NCBI GenBank assembly: GCA_902806565.1
Contig: CADCXA010000056.1
Coordinates: forward strand, 1-64,000
Direction of reading: 5' to 3'
Length of the DNA: 64,000 bases
Origin: Hypoxylon rubiginosum
Lineage: Eukaryota; Ascomycota; Sordariomycetes; Xylariales; Hypoxylaceae
The first letter of the stretch is position 1. Each line of letters starts with the position of its first letter. Made by a program: the position numbers and the translations under genes. Of this stretch, positions 15,956 through 25,950 are shown piece after piece. The notes under the pieces were generated by a model that was not told the origin of the DNA, made no database searches, and worked only from the letters and a program-made list of their open reading frames with translations.

Positions 15956-16887
15956 ATGGTTCCCGATTATATAAGATCCGTAGCTGATATTAAGTACCAA
16001 GGTACACGGAGACAACCCGTAACCAGATAAGACATCATAACAAAATACGAGCTAACCAGACGGGCGAGCATGTGCCACAAATAGACTTCCATGAATGATA
16101 CCAAGAACTTCACGAAGGCGACAGTATCCCCGGATGATGACGGCCCACGCACATTGGTCCATGAAATCATGCAATCCGAACTTCCACCGCCGGAGAAGTC
16201 ATTTGAGTTAGTCTTTGAGGAAATGTCCACTATAACAGCCACTGGCTTCGAGACGACGGCTGCTGTCACATGAATTGCAGTCTTCTATATCTACAGTGAC
16301 CCTAAGACCCTTTAGAAGCTGCGAGCTGAGTTTGCTGCTGCCTCCGACTATGGCTGGAAGATGCTTGAGTAGCTTCCTTATTTGACTGCCACCATTGTGG
16401 AAGCCATGCGCCTGGCTCCAGCTATAGCTACTTGCAGTGCTTGTATCGCCCGGGATAAGGACCTTGTCTACACAGATTGGCGGATACCAGCCGGCACGCC
16501 CGTTGGGATGACCATATATTTACTTCATCAGAATGAGGAAGAATATCCGGAGCCCAAGCGCTTCAACCCAGATCGATTCATGGATCCCGACCCATGGCAG
16601 CTGGGTAACAAGACCTCTGTGCCTTTCGGAAAAGGAAAGCGGGATTGTATTGGAATGCATTAAGTAACCTCTCCGATCTGCCACGAGTTACGCAGACTAA
16701 TATTTTGATTCAGTCTTGCCTGGGCTGAAATCTCCTTACTGCTTGGCAACATCGTGGAGCGCTTCGAATTCAGGTTTCCTATAACAAAGAGGATTTTTAC
16801 GTTACTAATGATAATTTCGCCCTTGGCACTCCCTTAATAAAAGTTTTCCCTGCTCTTGTTACTGAATATAAAATTAATATCATTTAA
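15956..16887 (+). pseudogene. Cytochrome P450 pseudogene (3' part)
   Basis: The frame read from 16091 carries the P450 landmarks in order: the I-helix motif ATGFETTA (cf. AGxDTT), the K-helix ExxR as EAMRLAP, a PERF-like FNPDRF, and the haem-ligand loop FGKGKRDCIG with its cysteine. A GT-AG intron probably follows (about 16664-16714), then a terminal LAWAEISLLLGN segment and, one frame over, a normal P450 tail ending ALGTPLIKVFPALVTE. The segment before the I-helix resembles fungal trichodiene-oxygenase-like P450s. It is broken by in-frame stops at 16028 (TAA), 16082 (TAG), 16271 (TGA), 16313 (TAG) and 16370 (TAG), and by a one-base frameshift near 16771-16785. The 5' half is lost in the AT-rich block. 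All five stops fit CAA, CAG or CGA codons hit by C-to-T change, consistent with RIP reaching out from the block. Confidence 0.85.
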
Positions 16888-16953
16888 AAAAACGATATAT
16901 ACTATAGCAGATAGCCTCAGGCTCGCCTCCTTGTTTTATAAACAGCTTACCTA

Positions 16954-18657
16954 CTAAGGAATCTTAAACCCCGACTTTCGCAGGTGTTGAAAGACACCCG
17001 TACGGTCGTACCGAGCCGAAACAGCCCGCATCCGCTCGACAGATTTCCTTCCGTAACTTGCAATTGGATCGTAAGTAAAATCAGCGTAGTTGAGATACCT
17101 ATATTCCCATTTCGCATCCTTTGCGGCCGCATACTCCTCAATATCGGTCTGGCACGCGAGGGCAAGAGGGTATATGATGGCTTCGATCTCGGGAGTCTCC
17201 ATCTGCAGTCCTATAGTGGTCATGATGCCAGGGCCGCCGGCGATCTCGTCCTCGAGGCCAAGCGAGTTAGTCCCTTCAGCGTGGGATACCATTGGTACGC
17301 TTATAGGCTGGAGTTGTAAGACACTACTCCACGTTGTATTGGCGGGGATGGCCTGGATGACCTGCTGAACGAAATCCTCGTGGCGCTTGAAACTGTATTT
17401 AAGGATATCAGCGTCGTTTTTGACGGCTCCGGGGAGCCAAAAGTTACTGCGATTCAGGTGTATTAGTGACCATCTAAAGTGCAGGTTCAGCAACGGTGAG
17501 ACATACTAGGTGCGTGCAGAACCTGAAAACTCCAGGGCAATGTTAAAGAGCGTGTCGGACCGCAACGTTGATTGGATCAGGGAGGGAATGGCCATATAGC
17601 CATCAAAGGCTGGCTCGTTAGGTTTGTTGTCGATATTGTCTAAAGAGCCCAAAAGAGCCCATCCGCTAGTAGATACGTACCCGGTGAGGATGTGCGAGGT
17701 ACTACGCAAATCACTATCCACGTTATCGGCAAAGGCAACCAAGGTATCGATCACGTCGTCTATGACACTTATGTCCCAGACCATTTGACCACCCCACATG
17801 ACTGGATTTGCAGGGTCGGCAAGGGGGATACCCCTTAAGTCAAACCGCGTTACCAGCCCGAAGTTACCCGAACCACCCTTAAGCGCAATCCACAGGTCGC
17901 GGTTCTCGTCAGCGTTAGCGTTGACAACTCGGCCGTCGGCCAGCACGACCTCAAAGTTCTTGACCGTATCGCAGCCCCAGCCGTACGCGTTGTTAAACCA
18001 CGAGTTGCCGCCCCCCAGGAGAAACCCGGCCACACCGACCGTAGTTTGGCGTCCCCCAGCGACGCCAATGCCGTACGGCTCTAATGCCTGGAAGACGGTG
18101 CCCCATCTCCCGCCGGGCTGGATGGAGGCTGTGTTGGTCTTTGAATCGTACGTAGTGGCGTTCATAAATCCTGGAAATAATTAGCGTGGAGGCACCTTTA
18201 CAATAAACAGATTGGTTTACCAAAATCAATAGTAACGCCGTCCTCAACGTTGTTCGCATTGGCGAATATGCCATGCCCGCCGCTGCGAATGCCAAACGGA
18301 CACTCATTTTTATTGATGATCTTGATGGCCTCAGAGGTATCCTTGGTCGATTCTGGGAGCACTAGACACCACGACTCTAAGGCTGCATCTAATGACCAGA
18401 TTGAATCTATGCGCGCCTCATACGCTGTCGAGTTGGGGTACAAGACCTTGCTGTGTAGTGCAGAACTTGCTGCGAGCGCGTGGCACTGCTGGGGCTGTCA
18501 ACACTGATTCCAAATAGACGTGAGGCGGTCTTCTCTGCTTAGAGTCATAGCTGCTTACGCATTTCTTGCTCTGGGCGAGCTGAGGCTCCGCGAGCACCGT
18601 CCCAATGACGACCGCAGTCGCGGCAACCGTCATCCATAGATCACTACGGGCTTTCAT
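16954..18657 (-). CDS. Secreted FAD-dependent oxidoreductase, berberine bridge enzyme (BBE) type
   Basis: Four exons join cleanly: 18657-18559, 18494-18221, 18170-17507 and 17446-16954, giving 509 residues, the usual size of this family. All introns are GT-AG and 50-64 bp. The ATG at 18657 gives a hydrophobic signal peptide ending near VLAEPQ, so the protein is probably secreted. The N-terminal FAD-binding domain (PCMH/FAD_binding_4) includes RSGGHG, whose histidine (about residue 107) matches the flavin-linking His of BBE enzymes. The second linkage Cys of bicovalent members is replaced by Gln in VAGGRQTTVG, so a single covalent link is expected. The C-terminal BBE motif is seen as LNYADFTYDPIASYG with a final YDRTGVFQHL. 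The substrate is unknown; relatives oxidise alcohols, sugars or secondary metabolites. It is intact although it lies next to a mutated P450 remnant and the AT-rich block. Confidence 0.88.
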
Positions 18658-20292
18658 GGCTAGGCAAGTATATATCTTGAGATCGGCGTTGGATACCATG
18701 GAGGCTTGAGAAGTGAAAGGATTGCGAAGTTGGTTTTGGGGGGAATCCTTCACACTTAAGCAGCCTTCAGGCGAAGGACATGGATGCTCGGCCGCTAGGG
18801 CCGATCCGTCAGCTCTCCTTACGCCAAGAAACAATATCCTGCCCTCCCAACTAAACAGTCCATCTAGAATTATTGCCTATTGGAGCACCTTGTCAAAAGT
18901 ACTTATCGATACTGCAAGGTTGGATATTTTGACAAGCAGCAAGTAGAGAAGGCTTCTTCGCGGGAACATCGTCACAATTGATCGCGTAGAACTAGAAATT
19001 CATGTCACGAAGCCAACCATGGGATACAGAAAACAGTTATAATCTATGTTGTTGCGCGAAGAGCTAAGAACCCAAGAAGCTACCAAACCTCCTGCATATA
19101 CAGGAGGTCAGAGTAAAGGGACCTAGGAGCTAGGGAGCCTTCCTCCTATACTATCCCTTTCCTTGTACCAGTAGAACTGTAACCCCTATCTAGGCCATGG
19201 GAAAACCCGTAACTCCTATCTAAGACCAACAGGCCTGTAACCCTACCCCGGTGGCAAGGGCTAAGGTCCTGACACTTCACGTGGAAATTTTCTACATGTA
19301 GTGGTGAAACAGGTATATAAAGAGGTGAGGTTGACCAGAGTGAGCTACTGACGACCCCATATGGAAAGTGACCTCAAAGTGACCTGAAATAGGGGTTACC
19401 TACGAAGATAGATAGCTAGAAGCCCAACCGACCAGGACTCTTGTAGGATTAGGATGACATTTTTATGTCGTCCTGGACATAATTGTCACAGTACCGTAGC
19501 TCTGCTAGGACTCTCTAGGTACCTGGGTAGGATGGTATGCTGAATTTCACACGAGGATGAAAAGCCCTGGTACGAGTCGCCAGAAAGGTAAAGTTTTCAG
19601 TTACCACCGCAGCATACACCTAAGAATGTTCAGAATTATTGCAAGCTCCGTGGTGAATTTCGAATCCTTGCAGTTAAAGTCCCTGCCTTCTATCATCAGA
19701 GGCTACCTGCTGGCCATAGGTACCTAGGTACCTACCTAGGCAGTCAGCAAGTGAGACGTCGGCAAATCTTAGCGACTAGATCGACTGTTACGAGGTCTAC
19801 TGTGCGATAGGGTCGCACTTACATATGTTGCCGCATGAATAGCTACGAACCTAGGTAACCGTCAGCCCCAGTTATGAATAGGGGCTAAGAGCAAAGGAGG
19901 CTCCCTCCCATTCCTCGTTTCTCTCCCGGTATCTTGTCTTATATTCCATTGTTCCATAGGTCAAACCCCTGGCTTCGGCAATATGAAATCTTCTTACGGC
20001 GAGTACTAGTTATGCCAAAGGGAGGATGAACCTTAACCTAGATACCTCAAGTACTACCACGTCCCCTGAGAGATCGGATATGTAGACATATAATCGTTAG
20101 CATAAGCTAGCCAACGGTACCCTGGAATTTTCAATGGCATTTTTAGCGCGAAAGTCAAGATCACAAGGGCAATCTCGAGCCTGATCTGCAAGTAGTAATA
20201 TACATCGTATAAGAAATTACAATAAAAGTAGTAACACAATGCCAACTCTGGAGCTAACAACTTGCACATTGATTCGCGACCCCTTTTCTCGA
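18658..20292. other. Intergenic region, gene-poor
   Basis: No credible gene was found in 1.6 kb. It contains a palindromic GGTACCTAGG-type motif at 19719-19740 and an inverted-repeat-bounded stretch at 19179-19399 with a TATATAAA-like box near 19314. Short phrases such as TGTAACCCCTAT recur. It may hold remnants of a small mobile element. Confidence 0.5.
19179..19399. repeat. Possible MITE or solo-LTR remnant with 11-bp inverted ends
   Basis: GTAACCCCTAT at 19179-19189 is matched by its exact reverse complement ATAGGGGTTAC at 19389-19399. Two diverged direct copies of the left motif lie inside (about 19208 and 19233). No coding capacity is visible between the arms and no convincing target-site duplication was seen, so the assignment is tentative. 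Confidence 0.3.
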
Positions 20293-21315
20293 TTACCAGT
20301 CCGCGGTAAAAGGGTGACGACCAGGCTCCGTGGGGACGGGCTCGTTGTATGATGTCTGTTCGCACAGGGCGTCGCAACCGACAAGCTTGTTGATCGGTAG
20401 TTTAATGCTAAAGTCTTCCATACCCCGGACCCATTTTCCATCGTCTCTTTGCTCGTTCATCTGGGTGGTTCCGGCTGTCAAGTTGCAAAACAGGTTAGCT
20501 TCATTTGTACCATCAAATCTGAAAGGATTCTTACTCTTATCCTTCCCGTTACAGATACGGATCGCGTATCCGTGCAGTCGGATGTCTCGCTGTGCATACC
20601 AGACCTGGTGGCAGCGATCATCTTCCCAGCTGCATTGGCTGAAAGTAAGAGTGTTAATAGAAAATCAGCATTGAATTGTATAGGACACGTACTTTCTAGC
20701 TGACTGGCTGGTGCAAGCCGTCTGCTGGTCAGACTTGGTGGTATCCCACTTATAGCTAACCGAATTGCCAGCCTTTAAACCCCAGCCTGCCCAGATCTTC
20801 CCATCGATGGCTATGTCGAGGAACTTCCATTCTCCTCCATCGGAGTGGGTGACCGTGTAAGATGCGCAGGTCTGCCCAAGGTCGATATCCGTAGAGCTGC
20901 ATCGAGAAGTCGACTTGCAATCAATAGCAGAACCTGTGTTTACCCAATTATTATATTCGACTTCGCTTTCGACAATCCAGTATTCGGTCCTTTAGTATGG
21001 TCAGCCAAAATATTGTTACTCGTATATACCTAGGCTCGGAATGACTTGCCAGCAATGACCGGCAGAGTTACCATTGCCCTTGTCGCAAGCGTCGTTTTTT
21101 CCTTGCCTGGGAACTTTCACACCCTGATCTTTCTTGTATGCCGACTTCTGTGTAGAATAACTAGGATCGTCTCCACACCCAGGGAGCTTGTCGCGAAATT
21201 TCTCTACCGGTACGGCTCGCTCAAATAGAAGCTCCGTTACGTTGCCATCGGGAGCCAATGTTGGTATCGCCTGTACTAAATGTAGGCAGGCCAGGATTGC
21301 AGCACCGAGAATCAT
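20293..21315 (-). CDS. Unrecognised secreted cysteine-rich protein
   Basis: Three exons are proposed: 21315-21030, 20960-20693 and 20638-20293, giving 299 residues. The first intron (69 bp) uses the only GT/AG pair that keeps the frame; the second (54 bp) is GTACGT...TTCAG. The ATG at 21315 opens a signal peptide, with likely cleavage after LHLVQA. The mature part holds about 13 cysteines and many Trp, Asp and Lys residues, with segments such as EYNNWVNTGSAIDC, CHQVWYAQRDI and CNLTAGT (an N-glycosylation sequon). It ends in a short hydrophilic tail. I do not recognise the family. The cysteine content and signal peptide suggest a disulphide-stabilised extracellular or wall-associated protein. 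A TATA-like box lies about 150 bp upstream. Exon 1/2 joining is the least certain point. Confidence 0.7.
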
Positions 21316-21466
21316 CTTGAATGGATAGAGAATGCTTCAGAAAAGGTCGGTACAAGGTCTGTTACGAAGTAATTTCAAGTCGAGTTTCAAGGTATGCTAA
21401 GAGCGATGAGACGTGAATGACTTATGGTTGCCGAAATCTACCTCTTGACGAAGACGGCGACAAACC

Positions 21467-21475
21467 TTTATATAT
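21467..21475 (-). promoter_or_regulatory. TATA-like box upstream of the secreted-protein gene
   Basis: On the minus strand this reads ATATATAAAGG, about 150 bp before the ATG at 21315. Position and sequence fit a core promoter element; there is no direct proof. Confidence 0.4.
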
Positions 21476-22997
21476 TCGGACCTCGTGGGCGCCCATATAG
21501 ATACATTGATCAACGTGAATTACAATTACTTGCTCTTAGCCGCTAGAATACCTACCTAGGTATTGAGACTATTGTGACACGTCATAGGTGTGCATATCTT
21601 AGGTAGTTATCGCTCTGGTCAAGGCAGCAGCAATTTTGACTGAGATCATCAAAACAGCTTTGCCAGCATATTAATCCCAATGATCGAAGATCTCAAGAGC
21701 CAAGAACTCATTTGGTAGCTAGTGGACAACCCTCGGATCAAAATAGAAAGAAGTTTTATCGGCTATGTCGTCTCTAGATCTATAGCTATTTGAGATGACT
21801 TGCAGCGATTCTCGATGTAATCCAAGGCCTATAATGTTGGATGCCTAGGTAAATATAGATAATGAGCAGCCAGGATATAGCCATTTTAGCTTAGGTGCCT
21901 CGGGATCGCTGTGCCTCTATTGCTGTGCCTCTACCCACGTTCGATAAGGCACTAGTATGTTATCATTATGCCTTGCCTCTCAAGGGTCGATCTTTCAGCC
22001 TTGGAAACACGGCCAGTTACCTACTTTCAGTAGCAAAATGCGAGCGTAGCAATACCTATCAAGTTTCAAATACGCGACTCCTCGTATGGACGCCGTCAAC
22101 CAACCAGGAGGCTGATGGCAACCACGATGTTTCATCTTGACGACTCGAACATTCGGGCTGATGGGTTACATTGGTAGATCTTTTTTCTTTTTTTCTTTTT
22201 TTCTTTTTTTTTAAAAGTGCCAATGACGTTACCGACGCTGATGTAGGGCCTTTAGGAGTTTCTGTGCTAGACATATTACTGTCCGGCTTACCAACCATTA
22301 TGGTTCTATTCCAAGGCGCTCAACACGGCGTACGGTAACTATATCTTGCTTTGCATTACTGGTTTGCGTTTCAAAATCCGGTATACCCATATTGACATGT
22401 TCTAACACACAAGTTAAACATGCGATGGCTTTAGGAACAAGAGAAGCCGCCAGTCCCCGGCAGGTCTAAGCAAGCCGGTCGAGAAGAGTAAGAGAACCTC
22501 AAAAGCCCCTGTTTACCGGTGTGTCAATTCGAAAACGTATGGGATAGGTCGCGCATTTACATTCGACCATCTGCCGTGGCTGCCTGTATGCCACTATAAT
22601 ATATTAAATACGTTGAGTTGCGCATCGGTGTAGGCTAGTAAACTAGTTGATGGACCTAGGCGCCTCCCATCATTAGTGTCAGATATGAGTATTAGATATC
22701 GGTAGTAGATATGGGTATAGATTCCGACTTTTTATTCAAAGTCTGGGGGCTTAAGAGCAGGGTATCAGTATATACATGCAACTACATCGTAACTTCATCC
22801 CTTCATCATCTTTTCATACGACCCCCGCATCTTCACTCCTGTGTACTCCAAGATCGTCTGCCGGCGATAGAATGGGCAAAGTTAAAGCTCGTCAAAGTAT
22901 CGTCGGTGTCTACTGCTGTCGCATTCCTTACCTACCTACCAGGGTAGGTACTGACCTACAGGGTGCGATTCTCCAATAACACGCGGCGTAGTCCCAA
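21476..22997. other. Intergenic region
   Basis: No gene recognised. It includes a palindromic ACCTACCTAGGTA motif at about 21550, a T-rich tract with repeated TTTTTTC at about 22178-22212, and a CCTACCTACC/GGTAGG hairpin near 22931. The 3' end probably belongs to the untranslated region of the regulator gene that ends at 22998. Confidence 0.5.
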
Positions 22998-25950
22998 TTA
23001 GACGCCTCCCATAAAACCGACACGGCCCATGGCGAGCCCGTTATCCATCCAGCTTTGCCAGTTGAACCCGTCGTCTACGTCCATGTTGACGTCCTGATCT
23101 TCAGTGGCGGGCGCGCTCACAGTTGTGTGGCTCGGGGGTCCCGTACCCCAAGCGTCGGACCACATCCAGGGCGGCGGGTTGTCCTCGAGGTAATTATGCG
23201 GGGGCGCGGGCGTGGGCGCTGCTGGCTGATACGCATTGTTGCTCGTGCTGCTGCTGATTGTTTCGGCAAGGGCCTGGTCTTGCCGGGTTCCTCCCGGCGG
23301 TTGGGCACCTCCTTCGGTCAGGTAGAACTGATCGCCTGGGAATGCGACAGAGAAAAGGTCCTGAGAGTCGAGATACGGCTGCGCCATCAGATGGTCGACG
23401 TACTGCAACTCGCTGTGGGGCGGGTCAATGTTGGGACGTTGCTGTGCGGTCTCGTTATCCTGTGGCGGACCGGTGTTTATAACGCTCGATAAAGGATATC
23501 TTGGTTTCTCAGGCCCCTTGACCCCGACAAGCTTCCGCCACTGGTCCTGAGCGAGCACGCCTCGCACCGAGCTCGACAAGTGTTTGAAGCTGTCTGGTTG
23601 CGACTTCTCCTGCTCGTCTAGGTCGAGCTGCTCCGCGGCTTCGGGATTGGCTCGCAACCGTGTGATCTCTTCCTCCCTGTGACGCCGTGCCTGGCCCATC
23701 AGCTTGCGCAACGGAACCCATACACCGGGCCGGGCGCGCTCGGCCGCGTCGGGGGTCTGGAAGGTCGCGTTGAGTACGATCCAGGCGCGCTCGAGTGACG
23801 CGGTCCAGGGCAGGCGGCACACCTCGAGGAGCAGATACGCGACCGCGTGCCACTGCGCGTACGTCTGAAAGAGCCAGCGCCACTGCCGGCACCTGGGTTC
23901 CGAGTTCAGCACCTTGGTATATTCGACCACCTCGAGGGAGGCCATGAACAGGCGGTGCCGGATACCCTTGGCAAGTTCTTGTCCCGTCGAGTGCAGCAGC
24001 ATCGGCTGGTAGATGATGAGGCTCATCTTGGCCATGATGAGGCGTGCGATCATGGCGGCGACCCAGTGAAGCACGTCGGTGTCTTTGTCGCCGCAGGATT
24101 TGAGATATTTTTTCTCAATACGCTCATAGCATTCGAGGAGCATCTCGTCGCGTTCCTTCTCGGTGCTCCGGGACTGGCAAGGAGCCATGCCGTTCGTGGC
24201 GAAGTGTATTTTCCGGGCTAGGGCGCAGATCTCGTAGCGGATGAGACAAAAAGTCATATCGGTGGGTCCCTCTTGTTCCTCCGGAAACTGCGTCATCTCG
24301 GGGGATATGTCGGCGTCGTTGACGTTCAGCGGGAACTGCGTGTCGTACGTGCGTTCCGCGATCGTCAGCTCCGTCCCCTGATCTTCGGCAGACCTAAGGT
24401 CGAGGATGCAGATCGCCCACCACAGCCGCCGGCGCATCTCGACGTCGAAGGGGCTCAGGTCGTCGAACTTGGTCCCTTCCCGGTGTATGCCGAGCGACTG
24501 CGAGATGCGGATAGCGAGGCCCGTGAGCGTCCAGGCGAACCTCGTGTCGTCGTAGCGCCGGACGAGAACGAGGAAGAGGGTAAAGGCCTGCACAACTACC
24601 AGCTCGGACGTAACTAGGAAGTTCGCTTTAGCCAGTGCCTGCTCCGTGGCAAAGCGATACTTGTTTATGAGCTGTCCCTTGTCGGCGCCGAAGTTGACCT
24701 TGACCTAAACGTATGAAATCAGTCTGCGTTCCCTTCAGAGCGGTGCGGAGAGCCGCGTACCTCGTCTTCTTCCATGGACGTTATGGAAGCGTAATAGATG
24801 GCAAACATTAAAGCCTCTAGACCCGGGGAGATGTCGTTCATGTTGTTCCTCAGATCGCGGATGGTCTTGTTCATGGACGGGACATGCAAGACCTTAACCA
24901 ATGGATCGACATTCTCCTGATACACCTGCCAGATGAACGGGATTTGAGACGGCAAGGGATGCAGCTTGCGCAAGTCGACGTTAGAAGAGCTGTAGCCGAG
25001 CACGAAACCGTGGTGGTCAACCTGGTCGGTATACAGGTTAAGTGTGCTAGGGCTGCTTCCGTCGTCCGAGCCGCCTTCCGAGTCTTCGTCGCTGAGCATC
25101 TCCGTCTCGGTTCGGAGCCGGCTGATCTAGTCTGCGCGTCAGGAAATTGTTCATTTTCCCTTGGTGGAACGCGACCGCTTACCTCATCGTTAATCTTGGA
25201 CCAGAACGCGCTGCTCACGTATCGCGTCTTACCCTTCTCGTTCAGCACCAGCCTCCCGAAAGATTTGTTGACCTCGCCAGCGGGGTTCTTAGGTGGGCAA
25301 GCGGGGTCGCCGTTTTGCGAACGGTGGGCGGCCGGGGGATAACCCCCTGGGAGGTTCTCGCTGTACGCGATTCCGCTCTGCCTCCTTCGTTCCTTGTCTT
25401 GCGCGCTATCTATAATGGTCTCTGGAGACCCGCCGCCGCTCAGGGAGGGGTGCCTCGCGGTCTCGATTTCGATCTGCCCGCTCAGATCTTCGACTATGCT
25501 CTCCAGCTTCCGCAGCCGCTTCATTAGCTCGATCTCGCGCTCGCTCGTCTGCTTCGGCGGGGCATTTGGGTCTTTCACGCGCGGCCTTCGCGGGGCGCGG
25601 CCCGGCGCCGGGAAGACGCATTGGATGTGGGCTTTGCGGCAATTGCCGCACGGCATAAACTTGTCGCACCTAACTTTTCGACGGCGGCATGTTACACAGC
25701 TGCGCGGGTTCAGCGCTGATGAGGGTGTAGCGGATGGGTCGAGCGTGATGGGACCCGAAGGCGCGAAGGCGGAATTAGGAGGGCCGGCGTTGGGAGCGGC
25801 CGGTGTGACACTTGCTGCCGGAGCAGAGTCTTGTGGCGTCGACGCAGCAGCAGGCGAGCTGTTCGAGTTGTCGTTTGGGGACGAGAAGGATGGCGACTCC
25901 ATGGGGGTCGGATTGGTTTGGATTACAGAGACAGAGGAGGCGCTCGACAT
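22998..25950 (-). CDS. Zn2Cys6 transcription factor with fungal-specific regulatory domain
   Basis: Exons 25950-25183, 25126-24761 and 24704-22998 join in phase to 946 residues; both introns are 56 bp and GT-AG. A Ser/Pro/Ala-rich N-terminus precedes a perfect binuclear zinc cluster C-x2-C-x6-C-x5-C-x2-C-x6-C from Cys85 to Cys111, then a basic linker and a short coiled coil (ELMKRLRKLESIVEDL). Exon 2 resumes with ISRLRTETEMLSDED. The large middle homology region (Fungal_trans, roughly residues 300-620) includes the typical RLAIRIAQ-like turn seen here as LAIRISQSLGIHREG and a WW-containing RRRLWWAICILD. The C-terminus is Pro/Gln-rich and acidic and may be an activation domain. It should act in the nucleus on CGG-type sites. 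Its targets cannot be read from the neighbours. A shadow reading frame lies on the opposite strand and was ignored. Confidence 0.9.

Noticed and set aside
18418..18834. Separate small protein upstream of the FAD oxidase
   Set aside because: Part of this frame is exon 1 of the oxidase (18657-18559); the rest is intron and a frame that ends against exon 2.
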